34,091 nt of DNA from Clostridia bacterium (GTDB lineage Bacteria > Bacillota > Clostridia > Christensenellales > Borkfalkiaceae), in NCBI GenBank assembly GCA_017415505.1, contig JAFQGG010000035.1, positions 1-34,091 of the forward strand, given 5' to 3'. Below, piece by piece: positions 23,512 through 31,601 of the stretch (the first letter of the stretch is position 1; each line of letters begins with the position of its first letter). Below the pieces are notes generated by a model that was given only the letters and a program-made list of their open reading frames with translations, was not told the origin of the DNA and did no database searches. A program made the position numbers and the translations under genes.

Positions 23512-25329
23512 TTATTTTCTTATTTTGCTTTCCTGCTTTATGCGGTTTCGCTTTTGTATACAAGCGGTGAGCTTCACCGCAATCGCCTTGCGTTTTTCGT
23601 TGTCCGTTTCCGCTTTGTATTCGGCGGTGAGCGTATTGATTTCCGCTTCTATATCCTCGCGCTCAATCGTGCGTACGCTGTCGAAGAAAAACTTCTCGGC
23701 GACCTCGCCCGTCAATTTATCCCCGTAGCTCAAATCGAGAATCTCGTTTAGCTCGTTACTGTTTTCGTCGAGCAATTCGAACAGTTCGCTCGGGCGGATT
23801 CGCTCTCCCGCTTCCTCCCGTTCCGCGATATAGTTCGCCACGATAATTTGCGTTTCGTCGGAAAGGGAAAGCGTGCGTACGTCAAAGCCTTTTGCGTACG
23901 GCGCGGAAAACAGTTTTGCTGCCAAAATGAATCGTACGGCTTTATTTCTAGCGTCCGCGCCCGAAGCCGTTTCCGCGATTTGCGCGTGAACGGGCTGGGC
24001 TGGCTCGACGGGCGCGGGATTGTTTTTACTCGCAAGCATATCCCGTTCAAGCGCGTGATAGCTTATCCCCGTTTTATCGCGAAGTTTTTTCAAAAGGTCC
24101 TCTTTCACCGCTTCGCTTTCCGCCGTCGCGATCACCTGCAACGCCTCCGCCACGAACCGCCGTTTCTCGTCCGTTTGCGTGAGATCGTACTTCCGTTCCA
24201 AGGCGTGTATTTTATAATCGACGAGGGGCATTGCCGCGTCCAAGCATTTTTGATACGCTTCCTTGCCCTGTTTTGCCACGTCGTCGGGGTCAAGCCCGTC
24301 GGGCATGGGTACGACGCGCACGTTCAAGCGTTCGTCTTTGAGAATTTCCAAACCCCGAAGATCGGCGTTTTGCCCCGCGAAATCCCCGTCGTAGCTAATC
24401 ATTACGTTATCGGTATACCGCTTGACGAGGCGCGCCTGTTCCGTGGTAAGGGAAGTGCCCATGGAAGCTACCACGTTCTCAAACCCCGCTTGATAGAGGG
24501 ATATGGTGTCCATATACCCTTCCACCATGATTACTTCCTTAAACGATTTTTGCCGTTTGAGTTTTTTCAACAGGTTGATATTGTACAGCGTTTTGCGCTT
24601 ATTGAACAGCATGGTTTCCCGCGTGTTTTTATATTTCGCAAAATCGGCTTTTTCCAAAATTCTGCCCCCGAACGCCACCACTTCGTCCATGGCGTTGATA
24701 ATGGGGAATATAAGTCTACCCGCCTCGAAATCGACGAGTTTCCCGTTCTTCGCCTCTCCGACCGCACCGCTATCGAGTAGATCCTCTCTCGAATACCCTT
24801 TATCCATGAGATAATCGGGCAAAGAGAAAAAGTCGAGCGACGCGCCCAAGCCGAATTTTTTCACCGTGGTAGGCGATAATTTTCGGTTGGAAATATACTG
24901 CAAATGCGCCTGCGCGCGTTCGTCACCGCTATAAAGATTGGACAGATAAAACCGCGCCGTATCCAGCATGATCGCAGCTATGGTATCCCGTTTTTTGCGC
25001 AAACGGGCGGCTTGCTCGGTATCGAAATTGCTTTCGGGTACTTCCATTTTCGCCCGCGCCGCCAAAATACGCACAGCGCCCATGAAATCGGTGGATTCAA
25101 TCTCTTGCACGAATCTTACTACGTCGCCCGAAACCCCGCAACCGAAACAATGATAAAATTGCTCCGCTTGATTGACTGCAAAGGACGGCGTACGCTCGTG
25201 GTGAAACGGACAGCACGCCCAATGCGTATTGCCCTTTCTGTCCAACGCGACGTAACTGCCGATCAAATCGACAATGTCGTTTTTTTGTTTGAGTTCCTGC
25301 ATAAAGCGAGGATCAAACCCTTTGCTCAC
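23512..25329 (-). CDS. dnaG: DNA primase
   Basis: DnaG makes RNA primers at the replication fork. The 605-residue protein has the CHC2 zinc domain with C40, H43, C61 and C64 (A-C-C-P-F-H-H-E-R-T-P-S-F and Y-H-C-F-G-C). The RNA-polymerase/TOPRIM domain has E270 in V-I-M-V-E-G-Y-M-D and D314/D316 in S-Y-D-G-D-F-A-G-Q. The C-terminal helicase-binding region is helical and less conserved, as usual. The start is GTG at 25329 with GGAGG nine bases upstream; it overlaps the dgt stop by four bases (GTGA). dgt-dnaG-rpoD is a common clostridial order. Confidence 0.96.
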   Translation of the reverse strand: MSKGFDPRFMQELKQKNDIVDLIGSYVALDRKGNTHWACCPFHHERTPSFAVNQAEQFYHCFGCGVSGDVVRFVQEIESTDFMGAVRILAARAKMEVPESNFDTEQAARLRKKRDTIAAIMLDTARFYLSNLYSGDERAQAHLQYISNRKLSPTTVKKFGLGASLDFFSLPDYLMDKGYSREDLLDSGAVGEAKNGKLVDFEAGRLIFPIINAMDEVVAFGGRILEKADFAKYKNTRETMLFNKRKTLYNINLLKKLKRQKSFKEVIMVEGYMDTISLYQAGFENVVASMGTSLTTEQARLVKRYTDNVMISYDGDFAGQNADLRGLEILKDERLNVRVVPMPDGLDPDDVAKQGKEAYQKCLDAAMPLVDYKIHALERKYDLTQTDEKRRFVAEALQVIATAESEAVKEDLLKKLRDKTGISYHALERDMLASKNNPAPVEPAQPVHAQIAETASGADARNKAVRFILAAKLFSAPYAKGFDVRTLSLSDETQIIVANYIAEREEAGERIRPSELFELLDENSNELNEILDLSYGDKLTGEVAEKFFFDSVRTIEREDIEAEINTLTAEYKAETDNEKRKAIAVKLTACIQKRNRIKQESKIRK

Positions 25330-26360
25330 GAATTCATACCTCCAATGGAAAAGGTGGAAGGGATAAAAAGATTTTCAAAAACGCCGATTGCGTAGCGGTC
25401 GGTCATTCCCGAAAGATAATCGCACACGACGCGCTCCTTCCCGTCCCTTTCGAGAAGGCGCAAATACCCTTTCGGGAGTTTATCCACGTGCGAAGTAAAG
25501 TAAACGAACATTTGCGTAAGCATACGCTCCGAGCGTTCCTGTATCGATTTGTTCGCCAATTCGTACACCCGCTCGAACATGAACGAGCGAAGCGTGGAAA
25601 TCGCCTCTTGCATTTCCTCCGACATTTGCACGCAAGGCTTTCCAAACGAACTGCGGTAAATATCGGTGATTGCCGTATTGATCCGCGTTTTCGTTTGTTT
25701 GCCGAGCACCGCAACCGCCTTTTTTGGTAAATCGCTCTCCTTTAATATCCCCGCGCGAATGGCGTCCTCGATATCGTGATTGATATACGCGATTCTATCC
25801 GCCAGCGATACGGCTTGTCCTTCGAGGGTGCAGGGCTTGCCCGAGCTTTTATGTTGCAATATTCCGTCTTTCACCTCGAAAGTAAGATTCAGCCCCCGAC
25901 CGTCCTTTTCGATACATTCCACGACGCGAACGGACTGTTCGTTGTGAAAGAACCCGCCCTCGGCAAGCTTAGCAAGCACGCGTTCGCCCACGTGCCCGAA
26001 CGGCGTATGTCCCAAATCGTGCCCAAGGGCAATCGCTTCCGCGAGATCCTCGTTGAGCGCAAGCGAACGGGCGATCGAGCGGGCAATTTGCGAAACGTCG
26101 AGGGTGTGCGTCAAGCGAGTGATATAGTGATCCCCCTCGGGCGCGAAAAACACCTGCGTTTTGTTTTTCAAGCGTTTGAACGAATTGCTGTAAATAATAC
26201 GGTCGCGGTCGCGTTGAAAATCGGTGCGGAAATCGCAACGCTTTTCCTCCCGACTCCTACCTTTCGTATCCGCCGACCTCATTGCGTACGGCGAGAAAAA
26301 TTTTTCCTCTTGCGCACAAATGCGGTCACGCACGCACGCGTATTCCGTAAAATTTTCCAT
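25326..26360 (-). CDS. dgt: Deoxyguanosinetriphosphate triphosphohydrolase family protein
   Basis: The 344-residue protein belongs to the dGTPase branch of HD-domain hydrolases, which split dNTPs into deoxynucleoside and triphosphate. The HD metal ligands are H85 in R-L-T-H-T-L-D-V and H114-D115 in A-L-G-H-D-L-G-H-T-P-F-G-H. The upstream R-T-D-F-Q-R-D-R-D-R-I-I-Y-S-N-S-F-K-R-L stretch and the later A-D-R-I-A-Y-I-N-H-D are also family marks. It is the first gene of the dgt-dnaG-rpoD unit. Its AT-rich upstream region contains TATAAT at 26398-26393 but no matching -35 box. Confidence 0.93.
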   Translation of the reverse strand: MENFTEYACVRDRICAQEEKFFSPYAMRSADTKGRSREEKRCDFRTDFQRDRDRIIYSNSFKRLKNKTQVFFAPEGDHYITRLTHTLDVSQIARSIARSLALNEDLAEAIALGHDLGHTPFGHVGERVLAKLAEGGFFHNEQSVRVVECIEKDGRGLNLTFEVKDGILQHKSSGKPCTLEGQAVSLADRIAYINHDIEDAIRAGILKESDLPKKAVAVLGKQTKTRINTAITDIYRSSFGKPCVQMSEEMQEAISTLRSFMFERVYELANKSIQERSERMLTQMFVYFTSHVDKLPKGYLRLLERDGKERVVCDYLSGMTDRYAIGVFENLFIPSTFSIGGMNS

Positions 26361-26478
26361 GTTCCCCTTTTCCCTCGCTTTTTTCCCTCTATATTATATA
26401 TTCGACAAAACTTTCGTATTTCCTCTTTTTTTTAGAAAAAAATTCGTATTTTTTCAATTTTTTCACCAAAACACGCAC

Positions 26479-26514
26479 AAACGAGCTTCTTTCCCCGAAG
26501 AAAGAAGCTTGTTT
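26479..26514. other. Long hairpin in the dgt-plsC intergenic region
   Basis: Fifteen consecutive pairs (one G-T) with a six-base loop lie about 120 bases upstream of dgt. No T-run follows on the minus strand, so it is not a clear terminator. The region 26361-26596 holds this hairpin, the terminator at 26564-26586 and AT-rich DNA with poly-T and poly-A runs (26421-26460). I see no gene in it. Confidence 0.5.
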
Positions 26515-26563
26515 CGTTGGTTTCTATTCTATTTATACCCGTTTTTTATTCTTTCAAAACGCA

Positions 26564-26586
26564 AAAGCCCGCAAAACGCGGGCTTT
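26564..26586. terminator. Intrinsic terminator downstream of the acyltransferase gene
   Basis: A perfect 9 bp GC-rich stem (arm AAAGCCCGC) with a five-base loop lies eleven bases after the stop at 26597. On the minus strand it is followed by TTTT interrupted by GCG and another TTTT; on the plus strand a longer T-run follows. It probably ends the glycosyltransferase-acyltransferase transcript. Confidence 0.75.
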
Positions 26587-26596
26587 CTTTTTTTCG

Positions 26597-27442
26597 TTAT
26601 TCTTTTACCGCATAAACGAGCGGTTCGCCGTATACCTGCTCGTACTTTGCCTTATACAGCGCGTACGCCTCGTCGCACATTTTTTGCGCGCCCACCTTTT
26701 CGCCGAGCGATAAATCGGGATAAATAGGCGGTAAAACGTGCAAAAAGTGCCGTTGCACGGGATAGCCGTTTTCGTCCAAGCGCGTTTCGTCGTGTTTGAG
26801 GGAAATGAAAATCGGCAATACGGGCACGCCCGCGCGGTAGGCAATTTTGAATCCGCCCACCTTAAAAGGACGGGGTTTTCTATAATTCCACCACATTCCT
26901 TGCTCGGGATAAATGAGGATACTCTCCCCGCGCTTTAATAGCGTTTGCACCGCGGACATGAAATTGATCATCGTTCTTCGGTTGGACGAAAGCGGGAGGG
27001 TGTCGCAATGTCGAAACAAAAAACCGTATAAGCCCGGGAAGTTCGTATAGTTCCCCTCGCGTATAATTTTGTACAAATATTTGAGCGGAAAATGCTTGCG
27101 CAAACAATGGAAAACGATATAGTTATCGAACGCGGAAAAATGGTTGCAGGTCAAAATTGCGCCGTTGGCAAGCGCGTGCAAATGCTCTTCCCCTTCCATA
27201 CCGTCAATGACGAGTATCTCTTTTTTAATCAAGCGCAAATAGTAGTGATCGCCGACGAAATTGGCAATCCGCCGAAACAGCTTACTTGAAAACTTTTCGC
27301 ACAAATAATCGACGTCCTCGGGTTTGAGCGGGGGTGCTTCGGGGTCGTTTTCCACGTCCTTGTCAAACCACCCTTTCGCCTCGTATTCCTTGATTCTATC
27401 TAGTACCTCTTGCCTGTCTTTGGACAGCTTCGTTTCGTCCAT
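26597..27442 (-). CDS. PlsC-like 1-acylglycerol-3-phosphate acyltransferase family protein
   Basis: The 281-residue protein has the acyltransferase H-x4-D motif at H101-D106 (C-N-H-F-S-A-F-D) and a second motif Y-P-E-Q-G-M-W-W near 184, where most PlsC proteins have P-E-G. P-V-L-P-I-F-I-S follows. An N-terminal extension of about 60 residues is charged and not part of the core domain. It is therefore a lipid acyltransferase, but the acceptor may not be lysophosphatidate. It begins 15 bases after a family 8 glycosyltransferase gene, which suggests a role in making a glycolipid or envelope polymer; this is inference. Confidence 0.87.
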   Translation of the reverse strand: MDETKLSKDRQEVLDRIKEYEAKGWFDKDVENDPEAPPLKPEDVDYLCEKFSSKLFRRIANFVGDHYYLRLIKKEILVIDGMEGEEHLHALANGAILTCNHFSAFDNYIVFHCLRKHFPLKYLYKIIREGNYTNFPGLYGFLFRHCDTLPLSSNRRTMINFMSAVQTLLKRGESILIYPEQGMWWNYRKPRPFKVGGFKIAYRAGVPVLPIFISLKHDETRLDENGYPVQRHFLHVLPPIYPDLSLGEKVGAQKMCDEAYALYKAKYEQVYGEPLVYAVKE

Positions 27443-27457
27443 GGTATACCCCTTTCC

Positions 27458-28570
27458 TTATTTTTCTATATTTCCGTAACGCTTGCCGTACACCTTGAAA
27501 TAGCCGTCCTCGCGCGCAATCTCGCTCCTTGCGAGCGCCTTTAAGTTTTCCTCGCAAGCCTTGTCTTTTTCCAAATCCGCAAACGAATAATTTTGCAAGC
27601 CGTTTTGCAGGTCGTTGAAAAATTCCGTCTTTTGCGCGTATTCCCAAAAATATTCTTGATAGGGAATATCCGCATAGTGCCAAGGTTTCCAAGTCATCAA
27701 ATAGTGCACGATACGCAAGTCCTCGCGAGGCAAGATATCGGGCGCGACGGGCGTTTTATTCCACGCGCGAGGCAGGCGCAAAACGCGGTCTTGGCAAAGT
27801 ACGTTGAGATAGTCCTCGTCCTGAATGAGGGAAAATTTGTATTCTTTGAGAAGCTTTGCAAAATTTTCATAAAAGCCCTCTTCGCGGAACGCTTTAAGAT
27901 TCATTAAAATCACGCCCGCGTTGAAAAAGTAATCGGGATCAAGCCCGTCCACTTCGCGCACGTATTTTTTATAAATTTCAAACGAGTTGACCCCTTCGCA
28001 AGGCGCACCGCCGATCAAATTATCCCCAAGTTCGTACCCGTACAGCGCGCTAATATCCCCAAGGGCAACCAAGTCGCAATCGAGATACAGCGCCTTGTCA
28101 AACTGCGGGAACATTTCCGCGATAAAAATACGGAAATAGGTGGTGCAGGTGTAATAGTCGCGCATATGCAGGTGCTCGGCAATCTCTTTGAGCCGTTCCG
28201 TCACGTCCACGAAGGACACGCTGAACCCCTCGCGGGAATACCGCTCGATCGCTTCGCGGTACTTATCGCACACGCCCGAATGCAATACATATATTTTATA
28301 ATCGTAATCGCGCGAAGAGTTTTCGAGAATCGATTCGAGCGTGACCGCAAGGAAGGGCAAATAGTTATTGTCCGTCGCAAAAAAGACGGGCACGATTCCC
28401 TTCTTTTGCGCAACCGTTTTCGCCTCGTCCGCAATCGCGTTCACACCGCGCATAGACGCGCCCACCTCTGCTTTTTGCGGGGTATCGAGTATCGAATCCG
28501 CCTCGTTCCAGCCTCTCCGCTTTATAAAAAGCCGTTTCTCCATAGTCGTCATAGTGTAAGTTCCTTTCAT
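27458..28570 (-). CDS. Glycosyltransferase family 8 protein
   Basis: The protein of about 370 residues has the GT8 fold markers: V-F-F-A-T-D-N-N-Y-L-P near residues 62-72, the D-x-D metal site L-Y-L-D-C-D (D164 and D166 from this start), F-N-A-G-V-I-L-M-N-L, and the C-terminal I-V-H-Y-L-M-T-W-K-P-W that supplies another metal ligand. The family transfers sugars from nucleotide sugars, often to lipopolysaccharide, teichoic acid or glycoprotein acceptors. I prefer the ATG at 28570 (GGAG eight bases upstream); the ATG at 28552 with AAGGA and a TTG at 28600 are alternatives. An upstream promoter and a repeat array suggest regulated expression together with the acyltransferase. Confidence 0.88.
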   Translation of the reverse strand: MKGTYTMTTMEKRLFIKRRGWNEADSILDTPQKAEVGASMRGVNAIADEAKTVAQKKGIVPVFFATDNNYLPFLAVTLESILENSSRDYDYKIYVLHSGVCDKYREAIERYSREGFSVSFVDVTERLKEIAEHLHMRDYYTCTTYFRIFIAEMFPQFDKALYLDCDLVALGDISALYGYELGDNLIGGAPCEGVNSFEIYKKYVREVDGLDPDYFFNAGVILMNLKAFREEGFYENFAKLLKEYKFSLIQDEDYLNVLCQDRVLRLPRAWNKTPVAPDILPREDLRIVHYLMTWKPWHYADIPYQEYFWEYAQKTEFFNDLQNGLQNYSFADLEKDKACEENLKALARSEIAREDGYFKVYGKRYGNIEK

Positions 28571-28660
28571 GATTTTTTCTCCAATTTCAATTTTTGACAA
28601 AAACGCGCTTTTGCATACCCACGCGAGCTTATAGCCCCGTTCCGCGTTTTCATTACCATT

Positions 28661-28689
28661 ATTTTACTTACTTTCAACGAAAAAAACAA
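28661..28689 (-). promoter_or_regulatory. Probable promoter of the glycosyltransferase-acyltransferase unit
   Basis: On the minus strand TAAAAT (28666-28661) stands 17 bp from TTGTTT (28689-28684). The -10 box matches five of six consensus bases, the -35 box only three. A weak -35 box with a repeat array just upstream fits an activator-dependent promoter, but that is inference. Confidence 0.45.
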
Positions 28690-28708
28690 CCTATTGCAGG
28701 CTGTTTTT

Positions 28709-28814
28709 CCTCTACTCGTTTTTTTTTGCACTCTACCCTTTCCCTCGCCGACTCTACGCAACGCAAAACTGCACTCTACTGGGAGTAGAATAGCAACTCT
28801 ACTATTCGTAGAGT
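28709..28814. repeat. Phased array of the heptamer ACTCTAC
   Basis: The heptamer ACTCTAC occurs at 28730, 28751, 28773 and 28796, with a one-mismatch copy CCTCTAC at 28709. The start-to-start distances are 21, 21, 22 and 23 bp, about two helical turns. Inverted copies lie at 28785 (GTAGAAT) and 28808 (GTAGAGT), making small palindromes around the last two sites. The array ends 20 bp upstream of the -35 box at 28684-28689. Together with the terminator after dtd it fills the roughly 330-base gap 28571-28898, in which I see no gene. Confidence 0.7.
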
Positions 28815-28854
28815 CGTTTACTTTCAAGGGATTGCGGGCATTTTCTCACGAAAA

Positions 28855-28872
28855 AACCGCCCGAGGGCGGTT
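28855..28872 (-). terminator. Intrinsic terminator downstream of dtd
   Basis: On the minus strand the stem AACCGCCC/GGGCGGTT, with a two-base turn, is followed by a run of T (28854-28851). It lies 27 bases after the dtd stop. Confidence 0.8.
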
Positions 28873-28898
28873 CGTCTTCTTATTCCTTTGCCGTAGCG

Positions 28899-29336
28899 TT
28901 AAATTTCCAAAAGTATGGTTACGGGTCCGTCGTTATACTGCTCGATTTTCATATCCGCGCCGAAAACGCCCCTTTTTACCGTCACGCCGTAAGCGGAAAG
29001 CTCTTTCACGGCGTATTCGTACAACGGCTCGGCGCGCTCGGGGCGTTCCGCCAAAGTAAAGCTCGGACGGTTTCCGTGCGACGCGTCGCCATAAAGCGTA
29101 AACTGCGAAACGAGCAACACCTCTCCGCCCACGTCTTTTACGGACAAATTCATTTTGCCGTTCTCGTCCTCGAAAATGCGAAGCCCCGCGATTTTTTTCG
29201 CCAAATACGCCGCTTCTTTTTCCCCGTCGCCTACCTTAACGCCAAGGTACGCCACCAAACCGAAGGGAATCTCGGAAATCAATTCCCCGTCCACTTTTAG
29301 CGTGGTCTTTTTTACTCTTTGTACAACCGCTTTCAT
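28899..29336 (-). CDS. dtd: D-aminoacyl-tRNA deacylase
   Basis: Dtd removes D-amino acids (and glycine mischarged on tRNA-Ala) from tRNA. The 145-residue protein has the cross-subunit active-site motifs: S77-Q-F-T80 followed by L-Y-G-D, G-N-R-P-S-F, and N-D-G-P-V-T near the C-terminus carrying the Gly-cisPro element. The N-terminal M-K-A-V-V-Q-R-V is also typical. AGGAGAG lies just upstream of the ATG. It lies downstream of efp, separated by about 95 bases that contain a hairpin. Confidence 0.95.
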   Translation of the reverse strand: MKAVVQRVKKTTLKVDGELISEIPFGLVAYLGVKVGDGEKEAAYLAKKIAGLRIFEDENGKMNLSVKDVGGEVLLVSQFTLYGDASHGNRPSFTLAERPERAEPLYEYAVKELSAYGVTVKRGVFGADMKIEQYNDGPVTILLEI

Positions 29337-29361
29337 GTTTCTCTCCTAAAAATGTGTACAA

Positions 29362-29395
29362 CGAAATACAGGATATACCTCTATCCTGCATTTCG
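29362..29395. other. Hairpin between efp and dtd
   Basis: Two 13-base arms pair over their whole length (one G-T on the minus strand) around an eight-base loop. The following minus-strand bases are TTGTACACATTTTT, a poor T-run. It could be a weak terminator after efp or a processing site. Confidence 0.45.
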
Positions 29396-29431
29396 GAAAA
29401 TTTGCTCGTTTGCCGTATGGGAAAAAAGCGA

Positions 29432-29995
29432 TTAAACGCGGCTCATGTATTCGCCCGTTCTCGTATCGATACGGATCGTTTCGCCCTCTTCTACGAACAT
29501 AGGCACTTGAATGATCGCGCCCGTTTCCACCTTCGCGTTCTTCATAACGTTGGTAGCAGTGTTGCCCTTTACGCCCGGTTCAGCTTCGATAACTTTCAAT
29601 TCCACGAAGTTCTCGGGTTCAACGGAGAACGCCTTGCCGTAAAGGAATTTCACGGTAACGGTGTCGTTTTCTTTGATATATTTCAACGCGTCTTCCACTT
29701 GATCGAAGGTGAGGTTTTCTTGGTTCCATTCTTCGTCTACGAATACGTAGAATTCGCCGTCGAAGTAGGAATAGGTCATCTTCTTCGTTTCTACCTGCGC
29801 CGTTTCAAGCTTGGTCGTGGGGTTGAAGGTTTCGTTAGACAAAACTTGTCCCGTAACCACGTTTTTAAGCGTACATCTTACGAACGCCGCGCCCTTGCCG
29901 GGTTTTACGTGCTGGAATTCGGTAACGGTGTAAACGCCACTCTTGTATTCGAAGGTTACGCCTTTACGAATATCGCCTGCCAAAATTTGTGCCAT
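29432..29995 (-). CDS. efp: Translation elongation factor P
   Basis: EF-P rescues ribosomes stalled at proline runs. The 187-residue protein has the three beta-barrel domains of the family. The tip loop of domain I reads H-V-K-P-G-K34-G-A-A-F-V-R with lysine at the modification position. The C-terminal signature [10 protein letters not shown] and G-A-I-I-Q-V-P-M-F follows. It lies 47 bases after the M24 peptidase gene, with AAGGAG nine bases upstream of the ATG; this pairing is common in Bacillota. Confidence 0.97.
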   Translation of the reverse strand: MAQILAGDIRKGVTFEYKSGVYTVTEFQHVKPGKGAAFVRCTLKNVVTGQVLSNETFNPTTKLETAQVETKKMTYSYFDGEFYVFVDEEWNQENLTFDQVEDALKYIKENDTVTVKFLYGKAFSVEPENFVELKVIEAEPGVKGNTATNVMKNAKVETGAIIQVPMFVEEGETIRIDTRTGEYMSRV

Positions 29996-30042
29996 ACAAT
30001 TTATCTCCTTGTAACACTTTATATTATTTTTATTTTTTGTCT

Positions 30043-31098
30043 TTATAATACGATAAGTTTTCTATCCGTCTTGGACATAAAGCTTACCGCTTTGCCGTCT
30101 TGAAGCGTTACGGTGTCCTCAATACGGATTCCGTATTCGCCCTTTGCGTACACGCCAGGCTCGTCCGAGAATACCATGCCGTCCACGAGCGTCGTTTCGC
30201 CCTTGGGGCTAACGGAAGGAAATTCGTGAATATTCAATCCGATACCGTGCCCAAGCGAATGGGTGAACAGTTTCCCGTAGCCTTGCTCCGTCAAGTAATC
30301 GCGGGCAATCGCGTCCGCTTCTTTACCCGTCATACCGCTTACCAAACGCGCTTTCACAAGCTCGTGCGCACCAAGCACCGCTTCGTACGCCTTTTTGAAA
30401 TCCTCGTGCTTTTTATCGTCCCCGAACAGGAAAGTGCGGGTGATATCTGAACAGTATCCGTTGATACGGCAACCGAAATCAATCAAGATTTCGTCCCCGA
30501 ACGCAAGCTTCGCCGTACCCGTTTCATGGTGCGGAACAGCCGCGTGCGCGCCGAACGCGACGATCGTATCGAACGATACGCCTTGCGCGCCGAGTTTGCG
30601 CATATTGTATTCGAGAAGCGCAGCCACTTCCGTTTCCGTCATGCCCTCTTTAATATCGGGCAAAAGCTGTAAGAACGCTTCTTCCGCTATATCGCAAGCC
30701 TTGGCGATATTTTCTATTTCCCACTCGTTTTTCACGCTCATGGCGTTTTCAAACGCGGGGGTAGCGTCGATAAATTCCGCGCCCGTTTCGCTCAATTTGA
30801 GATACTCGGGATAAGAAGTTTGCGCGAACGGAATCGCTATTTTTTTATAGCCTTGTAAAACGTCCGTCGCCCGCTGTTTGCCCGTTTCCACCACGGTCAC
30901 TTCCGTACCGACGAAGAGTTTTTCCGCTGCTTCCGTATACCGCGCGTCGGTGAAAAGCCTCGTGCCGTCTTTATCCACGAGCACGAAACCACCCTCGGTG
31001 AGAAAGCCCGTAAGATACCGTTTCAAATATTCACAGGTCGTAAACACGGCGTCCGCGCCGAGCAAATCGAATATCTTTTTTCCGTTCGTTTTAACCAT
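30043..31098 (-). CDS. M24-family Xaa-Pro aminopeptidase
   Basis: The 351-residue protein is an M24 metallopeptidase of the aminopeptidase P / prolidase group. An N-terminal creatinase-like domain spans about 1-120. The catalytic domain contains the metal ligands in [17 protein letters not shown] (two Asp), [13 protein letters not shown] (His), S-D-E-P-G-V-Y (Glu) and G-I-R-I-E-D-T (Glu). I chose the ATG at 31098 because AAGGA lies eight bases upstream and a strong promoter begins only 23 bases further up; the open frame to 31149 would start inside that promoter. It probably trims proline-containing peptides in the cytoplasm. Confidence 0.93.
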   Translation of the reverse strand: MVKTNGKKIFDLLGADAVFTTCEYLKRYLTGFLTEGGFVLVDKDGTRLFTDARYTEAAEKLFVGTEVTVVETGKQRATDVLQGYKKIAIPFAQTSYPEYLKLSETGAEFIDATPAFENAMSVKNEWEIENIAKACDIAEEAFLQLLPDIKEGMTETEVAALLEYNMRKLGAQGVSFDTIVAFGAHAAVPHHETGTAKLAFGDEILIDFGCRINGYCSDITRTFLFGDDKKHEDFKKAYEAVLGAHELVKARLVSGMTGKEADAIARDYLTEQGYGKLFTHSLGHGIGLNIHEFPSVSPKGETTLVDGMVFSDEPGVYAKGEYGIRIEDTVTLQDGKAVSFMSKTDRKLIVL

Positions 31099-31120
31099 AC
31101 TGCTCTTCCTTACTCCTACT

Positions 31121-31149
31121 ATTGTAGCAAAATTTTTGCTTTTCGTCAA
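31121..31149 (-). promoter_or_regulatory. Promoter of the M24 peptidase-efp unit
   Basis: On the minus strand TTGACG (31149-31144) and TACAAT (31126-31121) are separated by exactly 17 bp. Both boxes match the primary-sigma consensus in five of six positions. The leader to the start codon at 31098 is only about 15 bases and contains the ribosome binding site. Confidence 0.8.
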
Positions 31150-31222
31150 GCGTACGACAATGCAATCTTGAAAATTTTCTCATTTTTGTATAAATTCGCC
31201 CGCCGTTTTCCCAAAGAGAAAA

Positions 31223-31330
31223 GGAGAAAAATTTTTCTCCCCTTTCCTTGTATAACGTAATTCCGTTTTTCGGAATTACGTTATACAAAAACACGGCGCA
31301 ACCACAGGGTTACGCCGTGTTTTTGTATAA
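31223..31330. repeat. Cluster of dyads: an 18 bp palindrome and two overlapping 18 bp hairpins
   Basis: 31223-31240 is a perfect 18-base palindrome. 31248-31288 is a hairpin with an 18 bp perfect stem and five-base T loop. 31281-31330 is a second hairpin with an 18 bp perfect stem (CGCCGTGTTTTT arm). The two hairpins share the bases TTATACAA at 31281-31288, so both cannot form fully at once. The second is followed or preceded by T-runs and could terminate transcription in either direction. No gene lies in 31150-31390. Confidence 0.65.
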
Positions 31331-31363
31331 AGGCTACGAAAAAGATATTTTTCGAGGATTGCA

Positions 31364-31388
31364 TTAAGGATTCGAACTCAAACCGATT
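31364..31388 (-). other. tRNA T-arm-like sequence
   Basis: On the minus strand the bases TTGAGTTCGAATCCTTAA form a 5 bp stem (one G-T) with a TTCGAAT loop, like a tRNA T-arm. No CCA end, anticodon arm or acceptor stem accompanies it. The direct repeat GGATTCGAAC (plus strand) occurs here at 31368 and again in the tRNA-Pro fragment at 31616, so the hairpin array lies between two T-arm-like sequences. Confidence 0.4.
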
Positions 31389-31391
31389 TTA

Positions 31392-31564
31392 GTGAAATAT
31401 TCGGCGTTGCCGAATGTGAAATAATTTCCTTACGGAAATCGTGAAATATCTCACTTTGTTCGATGTGAAATGAAATTCGCCTCCTCACATTTGCAAAGCA
31501 AATATTTCACAGCGAAGCTATTTCACTTGGCGAAGCCAAATTTCACTCGCCGAAGGCGAATTTC
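31392..31564. repeat. Two-sided array of short hairpins separated by GTGAAAT / ATTTCAC
   Basis: GTGAAAT occurs at 31392, 31416, 31441 and 31465; its inverse ATTTCAC occurs at 31504, 31520 and 31540. Between successive copies lie different short hairpins: ATTCGGC/GCCGAAT, ATTTCC/GGAAAT, an imperfect ATC..GAT stem, ATTTGC/GCAAAT, AGC/GCT, TTGGC/GCCAA and TCGCC/GGCGA, with loops of three or four bases. Stems differ while the separators are constant. Polarity flips at a pivot near 31472-31490, and the right half is bounded by GAAATTCGCC (31472) and GGCGAATTTC (31555). No coding function is apparent. Confidence 0.7.
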
Positions 31565-31568
31565 GTTG

Positions 31569-31600
31569 AAAAAACGACAGGTCGAAACCTGTCGTTTTTT
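31569..31600 (-). terminator. Intrinsic terminator after the tRNA-Pro fragment
   Basis: A 14 bp perfect stem ending in six T, with the stable TTCG tetraloop on the minus strand, lies one base after the CCA end of the tRNA fragment. It looks like the original terminator of the tRNA gene. The A-run on the opposite arm makes it potentially bidirectional. Confidence 0.85.
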
Positions 31601-31601
31601 C

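Noticed and set aside
26393-26398. TATAAT as -10 box of dgt
   Set aside because: The position is plausible but no recognisable -35 box lies 16-18 bp upstream, so it is mentioned only in the gene entry.
28709-28814. CRISPR or simple tandem repeat
   Set aside because: Only seven bases recur, the intervals are about 14 bases and unrelated, and inverted copies are included; a set of binding sites fits better.
31392-31564. CRISPR array
   Set aside because: The repeated unit is only seven bases, the intervals are short and self-complementary, and polarity inverts in the middle. No cas gene is present.
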